Made by a program: the position numbers and the translations under genes | Assembly (NCBI RefSeq): GCF_033845285.1 | Contig: NZ_JAWXCX010000001.1 | Coordinates: 1,069,495 to 1,133,494, forward strand | DNA from: Marinococcus sp. PL1-022 | GTDB taxonomy: Bacteria; Bacillota; Bacilli; Bacillales; Marinococcaceae | Direction of reading: 5' to 3' | DNA length: 64,000 bases | The notes under the pieces: generated by a model | The model's input: only the letters and a program-made list of their open reading frames with translations | Databases searched by the model: none | Told to the model about the DNA's origin: nothing | Part shown: one piece after another, positions 55,522-63,615 of the stretch | Position numbering within the stretch: position 1 is the stretch's first letter | Layout: the number at the start of each line of letters is the position of its first letter

Positions 55522-56068
55522 AAAAGAAAAGAAAAAAGGCGGTTTTTTTCAATGGTTTTTCATGCTGTTTCTTATTCCGCTTCTTTTCGCCGTCGTGCTT
55601 TCGGTGGCTGTTATGTCCTTTATGGGCATAAACGTCACTCAGCTCGGCCAGGACGTAGTGAAGTCGGTCATTGGCAGCGAGGAAAGTGCAGATGACGCCG
55701 GGGCCTCCGGTGAAGAGCTTGAAGCCAAGGAAGAAGAAATCGTCGAACTGCAGCAGCGGCTTGATGAACGGGAGCAGGAGCTGCGCAGCGTGGAAGAAGA
55801 GCTTGAGGAGCTGACGCTTGAAACAGAATCAGAAGAGAATAGTGAAGAAGAAGAAAGTAGCGGGAATACCGGTTCAGTCCAGAAAATATACGGGGAAATG
55901 AAACCGGCGACTGCGGCAGCGGTGCTCGGACAGCAGGAAACAGAAGTCATTGTTCAGCAGCTGTATTCACTGCAGCCGGAGGAACAGGCCGCCATACTCG
56001 AAGAAATGGATGAGGAGCTTGCTGCTTCCGTTGTTTCGGGAATTGAAGGTCTTGACCTGGAGCAGTAG
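55514..56068 (+). CDS. ylxF: MotE-like membrane protein YlxF (MgtE_N domain)
   Basis: YlxF lies in all Bacillus fla operons; related MotE proteins act as chaperones for the motor protein MotC, but here the role is not shown. The 184-residue product has one membrane helix (about 9-38). A very acidic coiled coil follows (about 65-110, EELEAKEEEIVELQQRLDEREQELR), and the C-terminus is an MgtE_N-like segment (IYGEMKPATAAAVLGQQETEVIVQQLYSLQPEEQAAIL). Start ATG at 55514 overlaps fliJ by eight bases; the ribosome-binding site is weak. Confidence 0.88.
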   Translation: MAKKEKKKGGFFQWFFMLFLIPLLFAVVLSVAVMSFMGINVTQLGQDVVKSVIGSEESADDAGASGEELEAKEEEIVELQQRLDEREQELRSVEEELEELTLETESEENSEEEESSGNTGSVQKIYGEMKPATAAAVLGQQETEVIVQQLYSLQPEEQAAILEEMDEELAASVVSGIEGLDLEQ

Positions 56069-56084
56069 AAGAGAGGAGGAGGCT

Positions 56085-57878
56085 ATGGAAACAGTAATCA
56101 CCGGCCGGTCACCGGCCCAGTTGACCGGCGCGCCTTTGTCCGGGCAGGCAGGAAGCAGTTCATCAGCTTTTGCAGCGTTATTCGCAGGAGCAGCTGCGCT
56201 TGCGGAAAGACAGCCGGCAGAGGAAAAAGGGCCGGGAAACGCCCTGCCTTCAGCTGAACAAATAATGGAAGCGATCGACTCGCATCCCGAAGCAATCAAC
56301 GCCCTGATGAAGCAGTATCCGGAGCTTGAAGAAGCAGTGATGTATATTGCAGAGCTCATACTTGAGGAGAAGGGCGGCAGGACAGCAGTACCGGGAGATA
56401 CGCTCGAAGAAATGCCCAAGGAAAAGGATAATGTGTTCACGAAGCTTGCCGCTGCCCTGCATCCCCCAAATGCAGAAGTATCGGCAGACATACATGCCGG
56501 ACCGGGTGAAGTGAAGCCTGAATCCCTGGGGAGCATCAATGAAGAGCGGGAAGTGAAATCAGAACTGCCTGTGCCTGAGCAGCTGGCGGCCCGGTTTAAT
56601 GACCTTGCTCCCAGCGAACAGCAGGCGATACAGATGGCAGCAGTAAAGCTGCAGAAGGCCGCTGGGCCGCTGCTTTCTAAAGCTCTGGCGGGAGAGGAGA
56701 AGGAAAAGGCGGCAGAACTTTTTACGAACCAATTGAGTGAGCTGACTGAACTGCTTTCAAAAGTTTTACCAGAAAGCTCAGGAAAAGCACGCCCGGAAGC
56801 TGCTCTTATCGCTGCAGCTGTAGCTGCCGAAGCTGTGGTGCAGGGAAATGGAATGAAGGAAAAAACGGGAGATGTTCAGCCGGAGCGGAACGCATCTCAA
56901 AAAGCAATATCCCGAATTGAAAAGCTGGAGATTTTGTTTCCAGAAAAACCTCCGCAAGTGCGGCAGCTTATTTCATACCTGAAGCAGCATCAAGAAGCCG
57001 AACGCAGTGCAGATCCGCGTCCCCAGTGGCAGCCGCAGATGCCTGCCGGGTGGATGACCCCTGCAGTCGGGAAGGAACCGTCTGCAGATGACGCCGCCCA
57101 GGCGGTAAAACACGACCTGCAGCAGTGGCAGAAATACCTCAGTGGACGGGAACAGGCAGGCAACTGGGTACCTAAAGCGCTTCAGTCGTCCGCTGGAGAA
57201 CAGCCGGAAAAGCAGCTGACGGCGTTTATCCAAAACCTTTCAGCTCTGGTGAAAAAGCAGCTGCCATTGTCTTTAACAGCAAAGGACAGTAAGAGCGAAG
57301 CTTTTGCTGAGCAGCTTGAGCAGATTCTTCAGAGCATCCGCGGCGAAGGAGGGAATGCTTCAGCTTCCCCAGCGCCAGCAGCTGGCTCGGGAGAGGCGAG
57401 AACGCTTCAGCCGGACACGCCGCTTGTGATCCGGATCCCGCCGGCATCTGAAGGAAATCAGCGACAGGCCGAATTTTTAAAGCAGTTTCAGCAGACGCTT
57501 GGCACGATGAACGCCGCCCAGCTGAAAAACGGGGCCTCCTATACGATTCGTCTTCACCCTGAACATCTGGGCAGGCTCGATGTGAAGCTTACGAAAATCG
57601 AAGGACAATGGACCGCCCAGCTGATTACAACCTCCAAAGGGGCGCAGGAGCTTGTGGAAGGCAGCATTCATCAGCTGAGACATTCCTTCCTGCAGCAGAA
57701 CCTTCAGGTGGAACGCATCGAGGTAGCCGAGCACCCGGACTTCTATAAAGAAGAGGAACAGAAAGAAGATCCTGAAGAACAGCGGGAAACGTTAAATGTC
57801 CAGGAGGATTCTTCAGAAGAGGAAGAACGCTCGTTTGAAGATATTTTACAGCAGCTTTCGGTCAACGAACGAATTTAA
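56085..57878 (+). CDS. fliK: Flagellar hook-length control protein FliK
   Basis: FliK measures hook length and switches export specificity. The 597-residue protein is longer than B. subtilis FliK (487). It has a long Ala-, Glu- and Gln-rich N-terminal ruler (1-440) and a C-terminal FliK domain (YTIRLHPEHLGRLDVKLTKIEGQWTAQLITTSKGAQELVEGSIHQLRHSFLQQNLQVERIEV), then a highly acidic tail. GAGAGGAGGAGG precedes the ATG at 56085. The long ruler may fit a longer hook. ylqG at 36330 shares the C-terminal type. Confidence 0.93.
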   Translation: METVITGRSPAQLTGAPLSGQAGSSSSAFAALFAGAAALAERQPAEEKGPGNALPSAEQIMEAIDSHPEAINALMKQYPELEEAVMYIAELILEEKGGRTAVPGDTLEEMPKEKDNVFTKLAAALHPPNAEVSADIHAGPGEVKPESLGSINEEREVKSELPVPEQLAARFNDLAPSEQQAIQMAAVKLQKAAGPLLSKALAGEEKEKAAELFTNQLSELTELLSKVLPESSGKARPEAALIAAAVAAEAVVQGNGMKEKTGDVQPERNASQKAISRIEKLEILFPEKPPQVRQLISYLKQHQEAERSADPRPQWQPQMPAGWMTPAVGKEPSADDAAQAVKHDLQQWQKYLSGREQAGNWVPKALQSSAGEQPEKQLTAFIQNLSALVKKQLPLSLTAKDSKSEAFAEQLEQILQSIRGEGGNASASPAPAAGSGEARTLQPDTPLVIRIPPASEGNQRQAEFLKQFQQTLGTMNAAQLKNGASYTIRLHPEHLGRLDVKLTKIEGQWTAQLITTSKGAQELVEGSIHQLRHSFLQQNLQVERIEVAEHPDFYKEEEQKEDPEEQRETLNVQEDSSEEEERSFEDILQQLSVNERI

Positions 57879-57894
57879 AGGAGGTGAACATACG

Positions 57895-58377
57895 GTGAGT
57901 ACGATCACAGATAATATGCAGCTGAACAGCGCTTCGAACACCAAAACGCCCTTTGCCGCTGAAAATAGTAACGGCAATATGGATAAAGATGATTTTTTAA
58001 AGCTGCTCATTACCCAGCTGCAAAACCAGAATCCGCTTGAGCCGATGAATGATACCGAATACGTCTCACAGATTGCCAACTTCAGTACGCTTGAACAGAT
58101 GAACAATATGAATAAATCGATGGAGCAGTCGACACAATTTATGGCGCAGGACGCCCTGATGCAGCTGAGCGGTTTGATCGGCCAGGATGTAACATGGCAG
58201 ACGCTCGTAAACGCGAATACTCCAAATGAAGATGTGCAGACAGGCCGCAACGAAATTATGTCGGTGAAAAAAGACACGCAGGGAAACATAATGGTTGAGC
58301 TTGACTCCGGCCGCTGGATTGATGGCAGGCAGGTGGTGAACATCGGGGAGGACGAGGCGACATCAGAGGAAAGCTGA
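57895..58377 (+). CDS. flgD: Flagellar hook assembly scaffold FlgD
   Basis: FlgD caps the growing hook. The 160-residue product has MDKDDFLKLLITQLQNQNPLEPMNDTEYVSQIANFSTLEQMNNMNKSM, the family core, and a short C-terminal part with MSVKKDTQGNIMVELDSGRWIDGRQVVNI; the extra domain of longer FlgD proteins is absent. Start GTG at 57895, eight bases after AGGAGGTG (57879-57886). It follows fliK by 16 bases. Confidence 0.94.
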   Translation: MSTITDNMQLNSASNTKTPFAAENSNGNMDKDDFLKLLITQLQNQNPLEPMNDTEYVSQIANFSTLEQMNNMNKSMEQSTQFMAQDALMQLSGLIGQDVTWQTLVNANTPNEDVQTGRNEIMSVKKDTQGNIMVELDSGRWIDGRQVVNIGEDEATSEES

Positions 58378-58395
58378 TACGGAGGAAGGAACAGC

Positions 58396-58776
58396 ATGGA
58401 TTATTCAAAGGTGCACAACTATGCCAGAATGCCGGTTCCGTCTAGTACAGCCAACACCCCGCGACTGGAAAAACAGCAGGACGGCTCATTTGCCACGCTG
58501 CTGCAGAACGAGCTGAAAGTCCCGGATGTCAAAATCAGCAAGCACGCTGCCAAACGAATGGAAGAAAGAAATGTTCATATTAAAAGCGCGGACTGGGAGC
58601 AGATGCAGGTGAAGCTAGGTGAGGCAGCGGAAAAAGGCGTCAAAGAATCCGTCGTGGTATTCCCGGAAGCGGCACTGGTGGTAAACGCAGAGAACCGGAC
58701 TATTATTACAGCAATGTCAAAGCAGGAAGCAGCAAACCATACATTCACTAATATTGACGGCGTTATATTTATGTAA
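58396..58776 (+). CDS. Flagellar operon protein of TIGR02530 type, function unknown
   Basis: This family occurs in flagellar operons of Bacilli and Clostridia without a known role; B. subtilis seems to lack it. The 126-residue product has a low-complexity N-terminus and a folded C-terminal part: ISKHAAKRMEERNVHIKSADWEQMQVKLGEAAEKG, then VVVFPEAALVVNAENRTIITAMSKQE and FTNIDGVIFM. The H-A-x-x-R-x-x-x-R motif and the strand that follows recall DUF4258 RelE-like folds; that is my inference. GGAGGAAGG precedes the ATG. It stands between flgD and the hook gene, so a hook-related role is likely. Confidence 0.86.
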   Translation: MDYSKVHNYARMPVPSSTANTPRLEKQQDGSFATLLQNELKVPDVKISKHAAKRMEERNVHIKSADWEQMQVKLGEAAEKGVKESVVVFPEAALVVNAENRTIITAMSKQEAANHTFTNIDGVIFM

Positions 58777-58848
58777 AAGGCTTGACCGCAAGGAGGCCTG
58801 GGCCCCCGACAGACAGACGGGACCCGCTTAAACCAAAGGAGGAATACG

Positions 58849-59646
58849 ATGCTACGCTCTATGTATTCAGGAATCGCAGGAATGAAGAACTTTCAGCAGA
58901 AACTGGACGTTATCAGCAATAATATCGCAAACGTCAATACCCAGGGGTTCAAAAAAGGACGCCCGACATTTCAGGATATGATGAGCCAGCAGACCGGATC
59001 AGCTGCAGCAGCTGAAGGTGGACGTGGCGGCGTGAACGCAAAACAAGTGGGAATCGGAAGCGAAATGGGCAGTATTGATACGGTTGATACGCAGGGCAGT
59101 CTGCAAAATACCGGCCGTGAACTCGATCTGGCTATTTCCGGATCCGGGTATTTCCGCCTGCAGAATCCTACCGAAGAGGGAGAGAGCTACACAAGAGCTG
59201 GTAACTTCTATCTTGATGATAATGGAGACATGGTGAACGCTGAAGGGCTATATGTGTTAAACACAGATGGAGGCATTATTAATATTGATCAGGAAGCGCG
59301 AAGCTTCAGTATCGATGATGTGGGCAACGTTAATATTGTCGATGAGAACAATGTAACAGAAACAGTGGCTCAAATCGGTATGGCTACATTTGCAAACCCG
59401 GGAGGACTTGAAAAATCAGGCGGCAACGTTTACCGGCCGTCATTAAATTCGGGCGATGCTAATAATATCGTTCCAGGTGAAAACGGAGCTGGGGAAATTG
59501 TAGCTGGTGCCCTTGAAATGTCCAACGTTGACCTTTCCGAGGAGTTTACGGAAATGATCACCGCCCAGCGCGGGTTCCAGGCGAATACGCGTGGTATTAC
59601 GACAGCAGATGAAGTGCTGCAGGAGCTGCTCAACATCAAACGGTAA
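58849..59646 (+). CDS. flgE: Flagellar hook/rod protein FlgE (FlgG-like)
   Basis: This is the B. subtilis FlgE equivalent that builds the hook. The 265-residue product (B. subtilis 264) has MLRSMYSGIAGMKNFQQKLDVISNNIANVNTQGFKKGR, the NIANVNTxGFK motif. Segments of the D1 type follow (GRELDLAISGSGYFRLQNP ... SYTRAGNFYLDDNG). The C-terminus is LEMSNVDLSEEFTEMITAQRGFQANTRGITTADEVLQELLNIK. It lies between the small flagellar gene and swrD. AAAGGAGGAATACG precedes the ATG. FlgE/FlgG naming differs among Bacilli. Confidence 0.93.
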   Translation: MLRSMYSGIAGMKNFQQKLDVISNNIANVNTQGFKKGRPTFQDMMSQQTGSAAAAEGGRGGVNAKQVGIGSEMGSIDTVDTQGSLQNTGRELDLAISGSGYFRLQNPTEEGESYTRAGNFYLDDNGDMVNAEGLYVLNTDGGIINIDQEARSFSIDDVGNVNIVDENNVTETVAQIGMATFANPGGLEKSGGNVYRPSLNSGDANNIVPGENGAGEIVAGALEMSNVDLSEEFTEMITAQRGFQANTRGITTADEVLQELLNIKR

Positions 59647-59661
59647 CTAATGAATGAAATC

Positions 59662-59690
59662 GGGGGAGACAGGGGCGCAGCGCTGCCCCT
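59662..59690 (+). promoter_or_regulatory. Ribosome-binding site of swrD with a hairpin in the spacer
   Basis: GGGGGAGA (59662-59669) is the only good Shine-Dalgarno before swrD but is 30 bases from the ATG. The stem AGGGGC/GCCCCT (59671-59676 and 59685-59690) lies between them; once folded, the effective distance falls to about ten bases. Confidence 0.5.
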
Positions 59691-59699
59691 CAATTAATT

Positions 59700-59909
59700 A
59701 TGATGGAATTAACAAAATTAAACGGACGCCCGTTCGTGCTGAACACTACACTGATCGAGCAGGTCGAAGCAGCGCCAGACACTACGATTACGCTGTTAAA
59801 CGGCAATAAGATTGTGGTGAGGGAAAACATCAGTGAAGTGATGGAGCTTGCCGAACGGTTTTACCGTCGGTCTTGGATGCCGGCCGGTCGAAAGGGGGAG
59901 GACGCTTAA
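59700..59909 (+). CDS. swrD: Flagellar protein SwrD (FlbD/YlzI)
   Basis: SwrD raises motor torque and is needed for swarming in B. subtilis. The 69-residue product (MMELTKLNGRPFVLNTTLIEQVEAAPDTTITLLNGNKIVVRENISEVMELAERFYRR) matches the family; the tail SWMPAGRKGEDA is extra. Two ATGs are in tandem (59700, 59703). No ribosome-binding site lies directly before them; see the hairpin entry at 59662. fliL follows after three bases. Confidence 0.92.
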   Translation: MMELTKLNGRPFVLNTTLIEQVEAAPDTTITLLNGNKIVVRENISEVMELAERFYRRSWMPAGRKGEDA

Positions 59910-59912
59910 GCT

Positions 59913-60368
59913 ATGTTAAAAAGCAAAGCAGGAAAAGTGATGATGGTTATGCTTTTGACCCTTGTACTTATTGCCGGTGCGGCGGCGGCTGTGTATCAGT
60001 TTCTCGGCTCCTCATCTGAACAGGCAGAAGGCAGTGAAGAAAAGGCAGAGGAATTAAGCGCCGAAGAACTGCGGGAGCTTACGTGGGATATGGATGAAAT
60101 GACGACCAACCTTAAAGGCAACGATCGCTATATTAAAACGATGTTCAGTCTGCAGGCCGATAATGAAAAAGCCCGGGAAGAACTGGAGCAGCGGGACTAT
60201 CAGATCAACAATATTATCATCCATGAGCTGGCCCAGCTCGAACCCGGAGACATTGAAGGCTCGGAAGGCACTACCAGAATGGAAGAACGAATCAAGGAAA
60301 AAGTGAATGAGGTTATGACTGAAGGGAAAGTCCAGCGGGTCTACACGACCGAACGCGTCATTCAATAA
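59913..60368 (+). CDS. fliL: Flagellar basal-body-associated protein FliL
   Basis: FliL surrounds the stator and supports torque. The 151-residue protein has one membrane helix (about 9-30), an acidic stretch (EQAEGSEEKAEELSAEELREL) and a C-terminal extracytoplasmic domain with DYQINNIIIHELAQLEPGDIEG. AAGGGGGAGGACG precedes the ATG. It follows swrD closely and stands before fliM, as in B. subtilis. Confidence 0.93.
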   Translation: MLKSKAGKVMMVMLLTLVLIAGAAAAVYQFLGSSSEQAEGSEEKAEELSAEELRELTWDMDEMTTNLKGNDRYIKTMFSLQADNEKAREELEQRDYQINNIIIHELAQLEPGDIEGSEGTTRMEERIKEKVNEVMTEGKVQRVYTTERVIQ

Positions 60369-60411
60369 TCCAGGAGCCGCCAGAGAGAAGAGAAAGGGAG
60401 GTGAAAACCTC

Positions 60412-61410
60412 TTGTCAGATGTACTATCCCAGCATGAAATAGATGCCCTTTTGTCCGGTTTGTCTACCGGAGAAATGGACGGTGAGCAGTTAAAAAAGGA
60501 AGAAAATGAACGCAAGGTCCGGTCGTACGATTTTAAACGCGCACTGCGTTTTTCCAAAGAACAGATCCGGGGCCTGTCGAGAATTCATGAAAATTTTGCC
60601 AGGATTCTTACCACGGCACTTTCAGGACAGCTGCGCTCCTTTGTGGATATCAGCGTAGCCTCCGTGGATCAGGTGCCCTACGATGAATTTATACGCTCGA
60701 TTCCTAAAATGACACTGCTGAATGTATTCGAAGCGCCGCCGCTTGAAGGGCGGATGCTTATGGAGGTTAATCCGCACGTCGGATACGCCATGCTTGACCG
60801 GCTGCTCGGAGGCCAGGGCCAGAGCATGAACAAGGTGGAAAAGCTGACGGAAATTGAAACAAAGCTTTTAAGCTCATTTATGCAGATGATTCTCGAATCC
60901 TTTCAGAGCGCCTGGGAATCGGTGCTCAGCATTGAAACGATAGGCTCCGAAATTGAAGTCAATCCGCAGTTTCTCCAGATGGTTTCTCCAAACGAAACTG
61001 TAGTGGTTATTTCTTTGACCACAACAATTGGAGAGACGTCCGGGATGATTAATCTGTGCCTGCCGCATATGGTGCTTGAAGAGATACTGCCCAAGCTTAC
61101 CACCCACTACTGGATGCAGACGAAAGTAAAAGAGCGGGATCAGCAGGAAGTCAAGCATTTGAACGAGTGGCTGCTGCAGGGGAACATTTCCCTGCAGGCG
61201 ATTCTCGGCACTTCTTCTATCACTATCGAAGAACTTTTACATATGGAGCGTGGCGATGTTTTAACGCTCAAGCAGCACATCCATGACCCACTCGAGGTGC
61301 ATGTAGGAAGCAGAAAGAAATTCACGGCTCAGCCCGGGAAAAAGCGCAGCCATATGGCTGTACAGATTCTAGAAAAAATAGAGGAGGGAGAAGAACAGCA
61401 TGAGCAATGA
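60412..61410 (+). CDS. fliM: Flagellar motor switch protein FliM
   Basis: FliM receives CheY-P and sets rotation direction. The 332-residue protein begins with the CheY-binding peptide (MSDVLSQHEIDALLSGLSTGE), then a CheC-like domain (RSYDFKRALRFSKEQIRGLSRIHENFARILTTALSGQLR) and a C-terminal SpoA/FliN-type domain. The start is TTG at 60412, seven bases after GGGAGGTGA (60396-60404). It overlaps fliY by 11 bases. Confidence 0.96.
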   Translation: MSDVLSQHEIDALLSGLSTGEMDGEQLKKEENERKVRSYDFKRALRFSKEQIRGLSRIHENFARILTTALSGQLRSFVDISVASVDQVPYDEFIRSIPKMTLLNVFEAPPLEGRMLMEVNPHVGYAMLDRLLGGQGQSMNKVEKLTEIETKLLSSFMQMILESFQSAWESVLSIETIGSEIEVNPQFLQMVSPNETVVVISLTTTIGETSGMINLCLPHMVLEEILPKLTTHYWMQTKVKERDQQEVKHLNEWLLQGNISLQAILGTSSITIEELLHMERGDVLTLKQHIHDPLEVHVGSRKKFTAQPGKKRSHMAVQILEKIEEGEEQHEQ

Positions 61411-62563
61411 CGATATGCTTTCACAGGACGAAATTAACGAGCTGCTGAAAAACGTCGGCGCCGACGACGATGATGACAGCAGCGGCGATTCCTCCGGTGA
61501 GGCGGCGGCTAAAGAAACTGCCTCTAACGCGGAAGAGACAGGACTTGATCATCTGCTTTCCACTGAAGAAAAAGACACGCTCGGCGAAATCGGCAACATC
61601 AGCTTCAGCAGCGCAGCAACCGCCCTGTCGAGCCTGCTGAACCAAAAAGTAAGCATTACTATTCCGGGCGTAAAAGCAGTATCGACCGAGATGGTGGAAA
61701 AGTCCTTTCCACGTCCGCACGTAGCTGTAAATGTAGAATATACGCGAGGGTTTGAAGGCACCAATTTGTTTGTGATCAGTATGACGGACGCAAGCATTAT
61801 CGCGAATCTGATGATGGGCGGTGACGGTGAAGTCGATGAAGCTGACAATATTGACGAAATGCAGCAAAGCGCGGTCCAGGAAGCCATGAACCAGATGATG
61901 GGTTCAGCATCAACATCGATGAGTACAATTTTTAACAAACGGGTGGATATTTCTCCTCCGGGCGTCAATATTATGAATCTCGAAGAAGAAGAATCGGCCC
62001 GCTACATCCCTGATGAAGACACAGTTGTTCAGGTAGCGTTTCGAATCCAGATAGGAGAACTGATGGACTCCTACATTATGCAGCTCATACCGCTTAGGTT
62101 TGCGAAAAAAATGGTGGAGGAGCTGCTTGGGGCAAATGCTGAAGCAGCGCAGCCTGAACAAAAGCAGCCTGTCCCGGGGCCTTCCGCACGGAAGGAAACG
62201 AGGGCCGAGAGAGCATACGCTCCGGAGCCGCAAGCAGCTCCAACAGTAAGCGGAGCCGCCTTTTCCGAGCTTGAGGAGCCTGCACACAGGTACAGTGACG
62301 GCGGCGGGAACCTGGATATGCTGATGGATATATCGCTTGATGTAACGGTGGAGCTGGGCAGGTCCCGGCAGTCGATCAAGGATATTTTATCGCTGTCCCA
62401 GGGCTCTGTGGTCGAGCTTGATAAGCTTGCCGGCGAGCCCGTTGATGTACTGGTGAACCAAAAGCCTGTGGCTAAAGGAGAAGTAGTCGTCATCGATGAA
62501 AATTTTGGTGTTCGTATTACGGAAATTCTAAGTCCGAGAGAACGGGTGGCACAATTAAAATAA
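61400..62563 (+). CDS. fliY: Flagellar motor switch phosphatase FliY
   Basis: FliY is the Gram-positive FliN fused to a CheC-type CheY-P phosphatase. The 387-residue protein starts with a CheY-binding peptide (MLSQDEINELLKN), then an Asp-rich linker. Two CheC-like repeats follow (EIGNISFSSAATALSSLLNQK and QQSAVQEAMNQMMGSASTSMS, each with the E-N type catalytic pattern), then a variable linker and the C-terminal FliN domain (VTVELGRSRQSIKDILSLSQGSVVELDKLAGEPVDVLVNQ). It overlaps fliM and sits before cheY. Confidence 0.96.
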   Translation: MSNDDMLSQDEINELLKNVGADDDDDSSGDSSGEAAAKETASNAEETGLDHLLSTEEKDTLGEIGNISFSSAATALSSLLNQKVSITIPGVKAVSTEMVEKSFPRPHVAVNVEYTRGFEGTNLFVISMTDASIIANLMMGGDGEVDEADNIDEMQQSAVQEAMNQMMGSASTSMSTIFNKRVDISPPGVNIMNLEEEESARYIPDEDTVVQVAFRIQIGELMDSYIMQLIPLRFAKKMVEELLGANAEAAQPEQKQPVPGPSARKETRAERAYAPEPQAAPTVSGAAFSELEEPAHRYSDGGGNLDMLMDISLDVTVELGRSRQSIKDILSLSQGSVVELDKLAGEPVDVLVNQKPVAKGEVVVIDENFGVRITEILSPRERVAQLK

Positions 62564-62585
62564 TGACAAACAGGGAGTGGAACAC

Positions 62586-62948
62586 ATGGCATATTCAGTT
62601 TTAGTAGTAGACGACGCCGCGTTCATGCGGATGATGATTAAAGATATTCTGGAAAAGAACGGATTTAACGTAGTAGGGGAGGCAAAGGACGGAAACGAAG
62701 CAGTGCAAAAATTTCAGGAAACGTCGCCGGATCTAGTCACACTTGATATTACGATGCCTGATAAAGACGGAATTGAAGCACTGAAGGAAATTAAGGCGGC
62801 GGATCCGAATGCCAAGGTAATCATGTGTTCAGCCATGGGCCAGCAGTCGATGGTGATCGATGCGATTCAGGCGGGGGCAAAAGATTTCATCGTTAAACCA
62901 TTTCAGGCAGACCGTGTACTTGAAGCAATCAATAAAACGCTGGGCTGA
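62586..62948 (+). CDS. cheY: Chemotaxis response regulator CheY
   Basis: CheY-P binds FliM and FliY to control rotation. The 120-residue product has the phosphoacceptor Asp54 in LVTLDITMPDKDG, Asp9/Asp10 in VVDDAAFMR, Ser82 in MCSAMGQQ and Lys104 in FIVKPFQ. It is very close to B. subtilis CheY. The ATG at 62586 follows GGGAGTGG; an in-frame GTG at 62577 lies within that site. fliO follows after 22 bases. Confidence 0.97.
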   Translation: MAYSVLVVDDAAFMRMMIKDILEKNGFNVVGEAKDGNEAVQKFQETSPDLVTLDITMPDKDGIEALKEIKAADPNAKVIMCSAMGQQSMVIDAIQAGAKDFIVKPFQADRVLEAINKTLG

Positions 62949-62970
62949 TGGCCTGCCGCGGGGGAAGAAA

Positions 62971-63615
62971 ATGAATTGGAAATATGCAGTATTCATAGGT
63001 GTAATGATGGCAGCAATTCTTTTGGCGGGCGCTGACACAGCGTTTGCCAGCACTACTGTCAACGAGTCCCTGAATCCGCAGGAAAACCAGGAGGAGCCGG
63101 CAGCCGGAAATGAAGAAGCTCCGGCAGGCGACGAGACCGCGCCGGCAGCAATGGATAATGGAAACCTGTGGCTGAACTTTGTAAAGATGATAGGAGCGCT
63201 TGCAGTCGTTCTCGGTCTGCTGTTCTGGCTGCTGAAATTCATCAACAAAAAAACAAGCAGGTACCAGTCAACCCGCTCGATTCAAAGCATTGGCGGTATC
63301 GGGCTTGGACAGAATAAATCGATTCAGGTGGTTAAAGTAGGGGATAAAATGCTTGTTGTCGGAGTGGGGGATACGATTTCGCTGCTTCAGGAGATTGAGG
63401 ATAAAGAGGAGCAGGAGCGGATTACTGCCCGGGAACAGAATACATATACAGGCGTTCCGTCGTTGCTGGAAAAATGGAAAACACGGGGAAACACGGAGGA
63501 AGGAAGCAGCCAGTCCTTTCAATCGGTGCTCGAAGAACGACTGAAAACAGCACGCGGAGCGAAGCATCCGGAAGCATCCGATAAGCGGATGGAAGCGAAG
63601 GAGGAACAGCGATGA
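62971..63615 (+). CDS. fliO: Flagellar biosynthetic protein FliO (FliZ)
   Basis: FliO helps the FliP export ring assemble. The 214-residue product begins with a signal-peptide-like stretch (MNWKYAVFIGVMMAAILLAGADTAFAS), an acidic Pro/Ala-rich extracellular part, a second membrane helix (WLNFVKMIGALAVVLGLLFWLLKFI, about 67-91) and a cytoplasmic tail. That tail has YQSTRSIQSIGGIGLGQNKSIQVVKVGDKMLVVGVGD. Length is near that of B. subtilis FliZ (219). Start ATG at 62971 follows GGGGGAAG. It overlaps fliP (ATGA). Confidence 0.92.
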   Translation: MNWKYAVFIGVMMAAILLAGADTAFASTTVNESLNPQENQEEPAAGNEEAPAGDETAPAAMDNGNLWLNFVKMIGALAVVLGLLFWLLKFINKKTSRYQSTRSIQSIGGIGLGQNKSIQVVKVGDKMLVVGVGDTISLLQEIEDKEEQERITAREQNTYTGVPSLLEKWKTRGNTEEGSSQSFQSVLEERLKTARGAKHPEASDKRMEAKEEQR

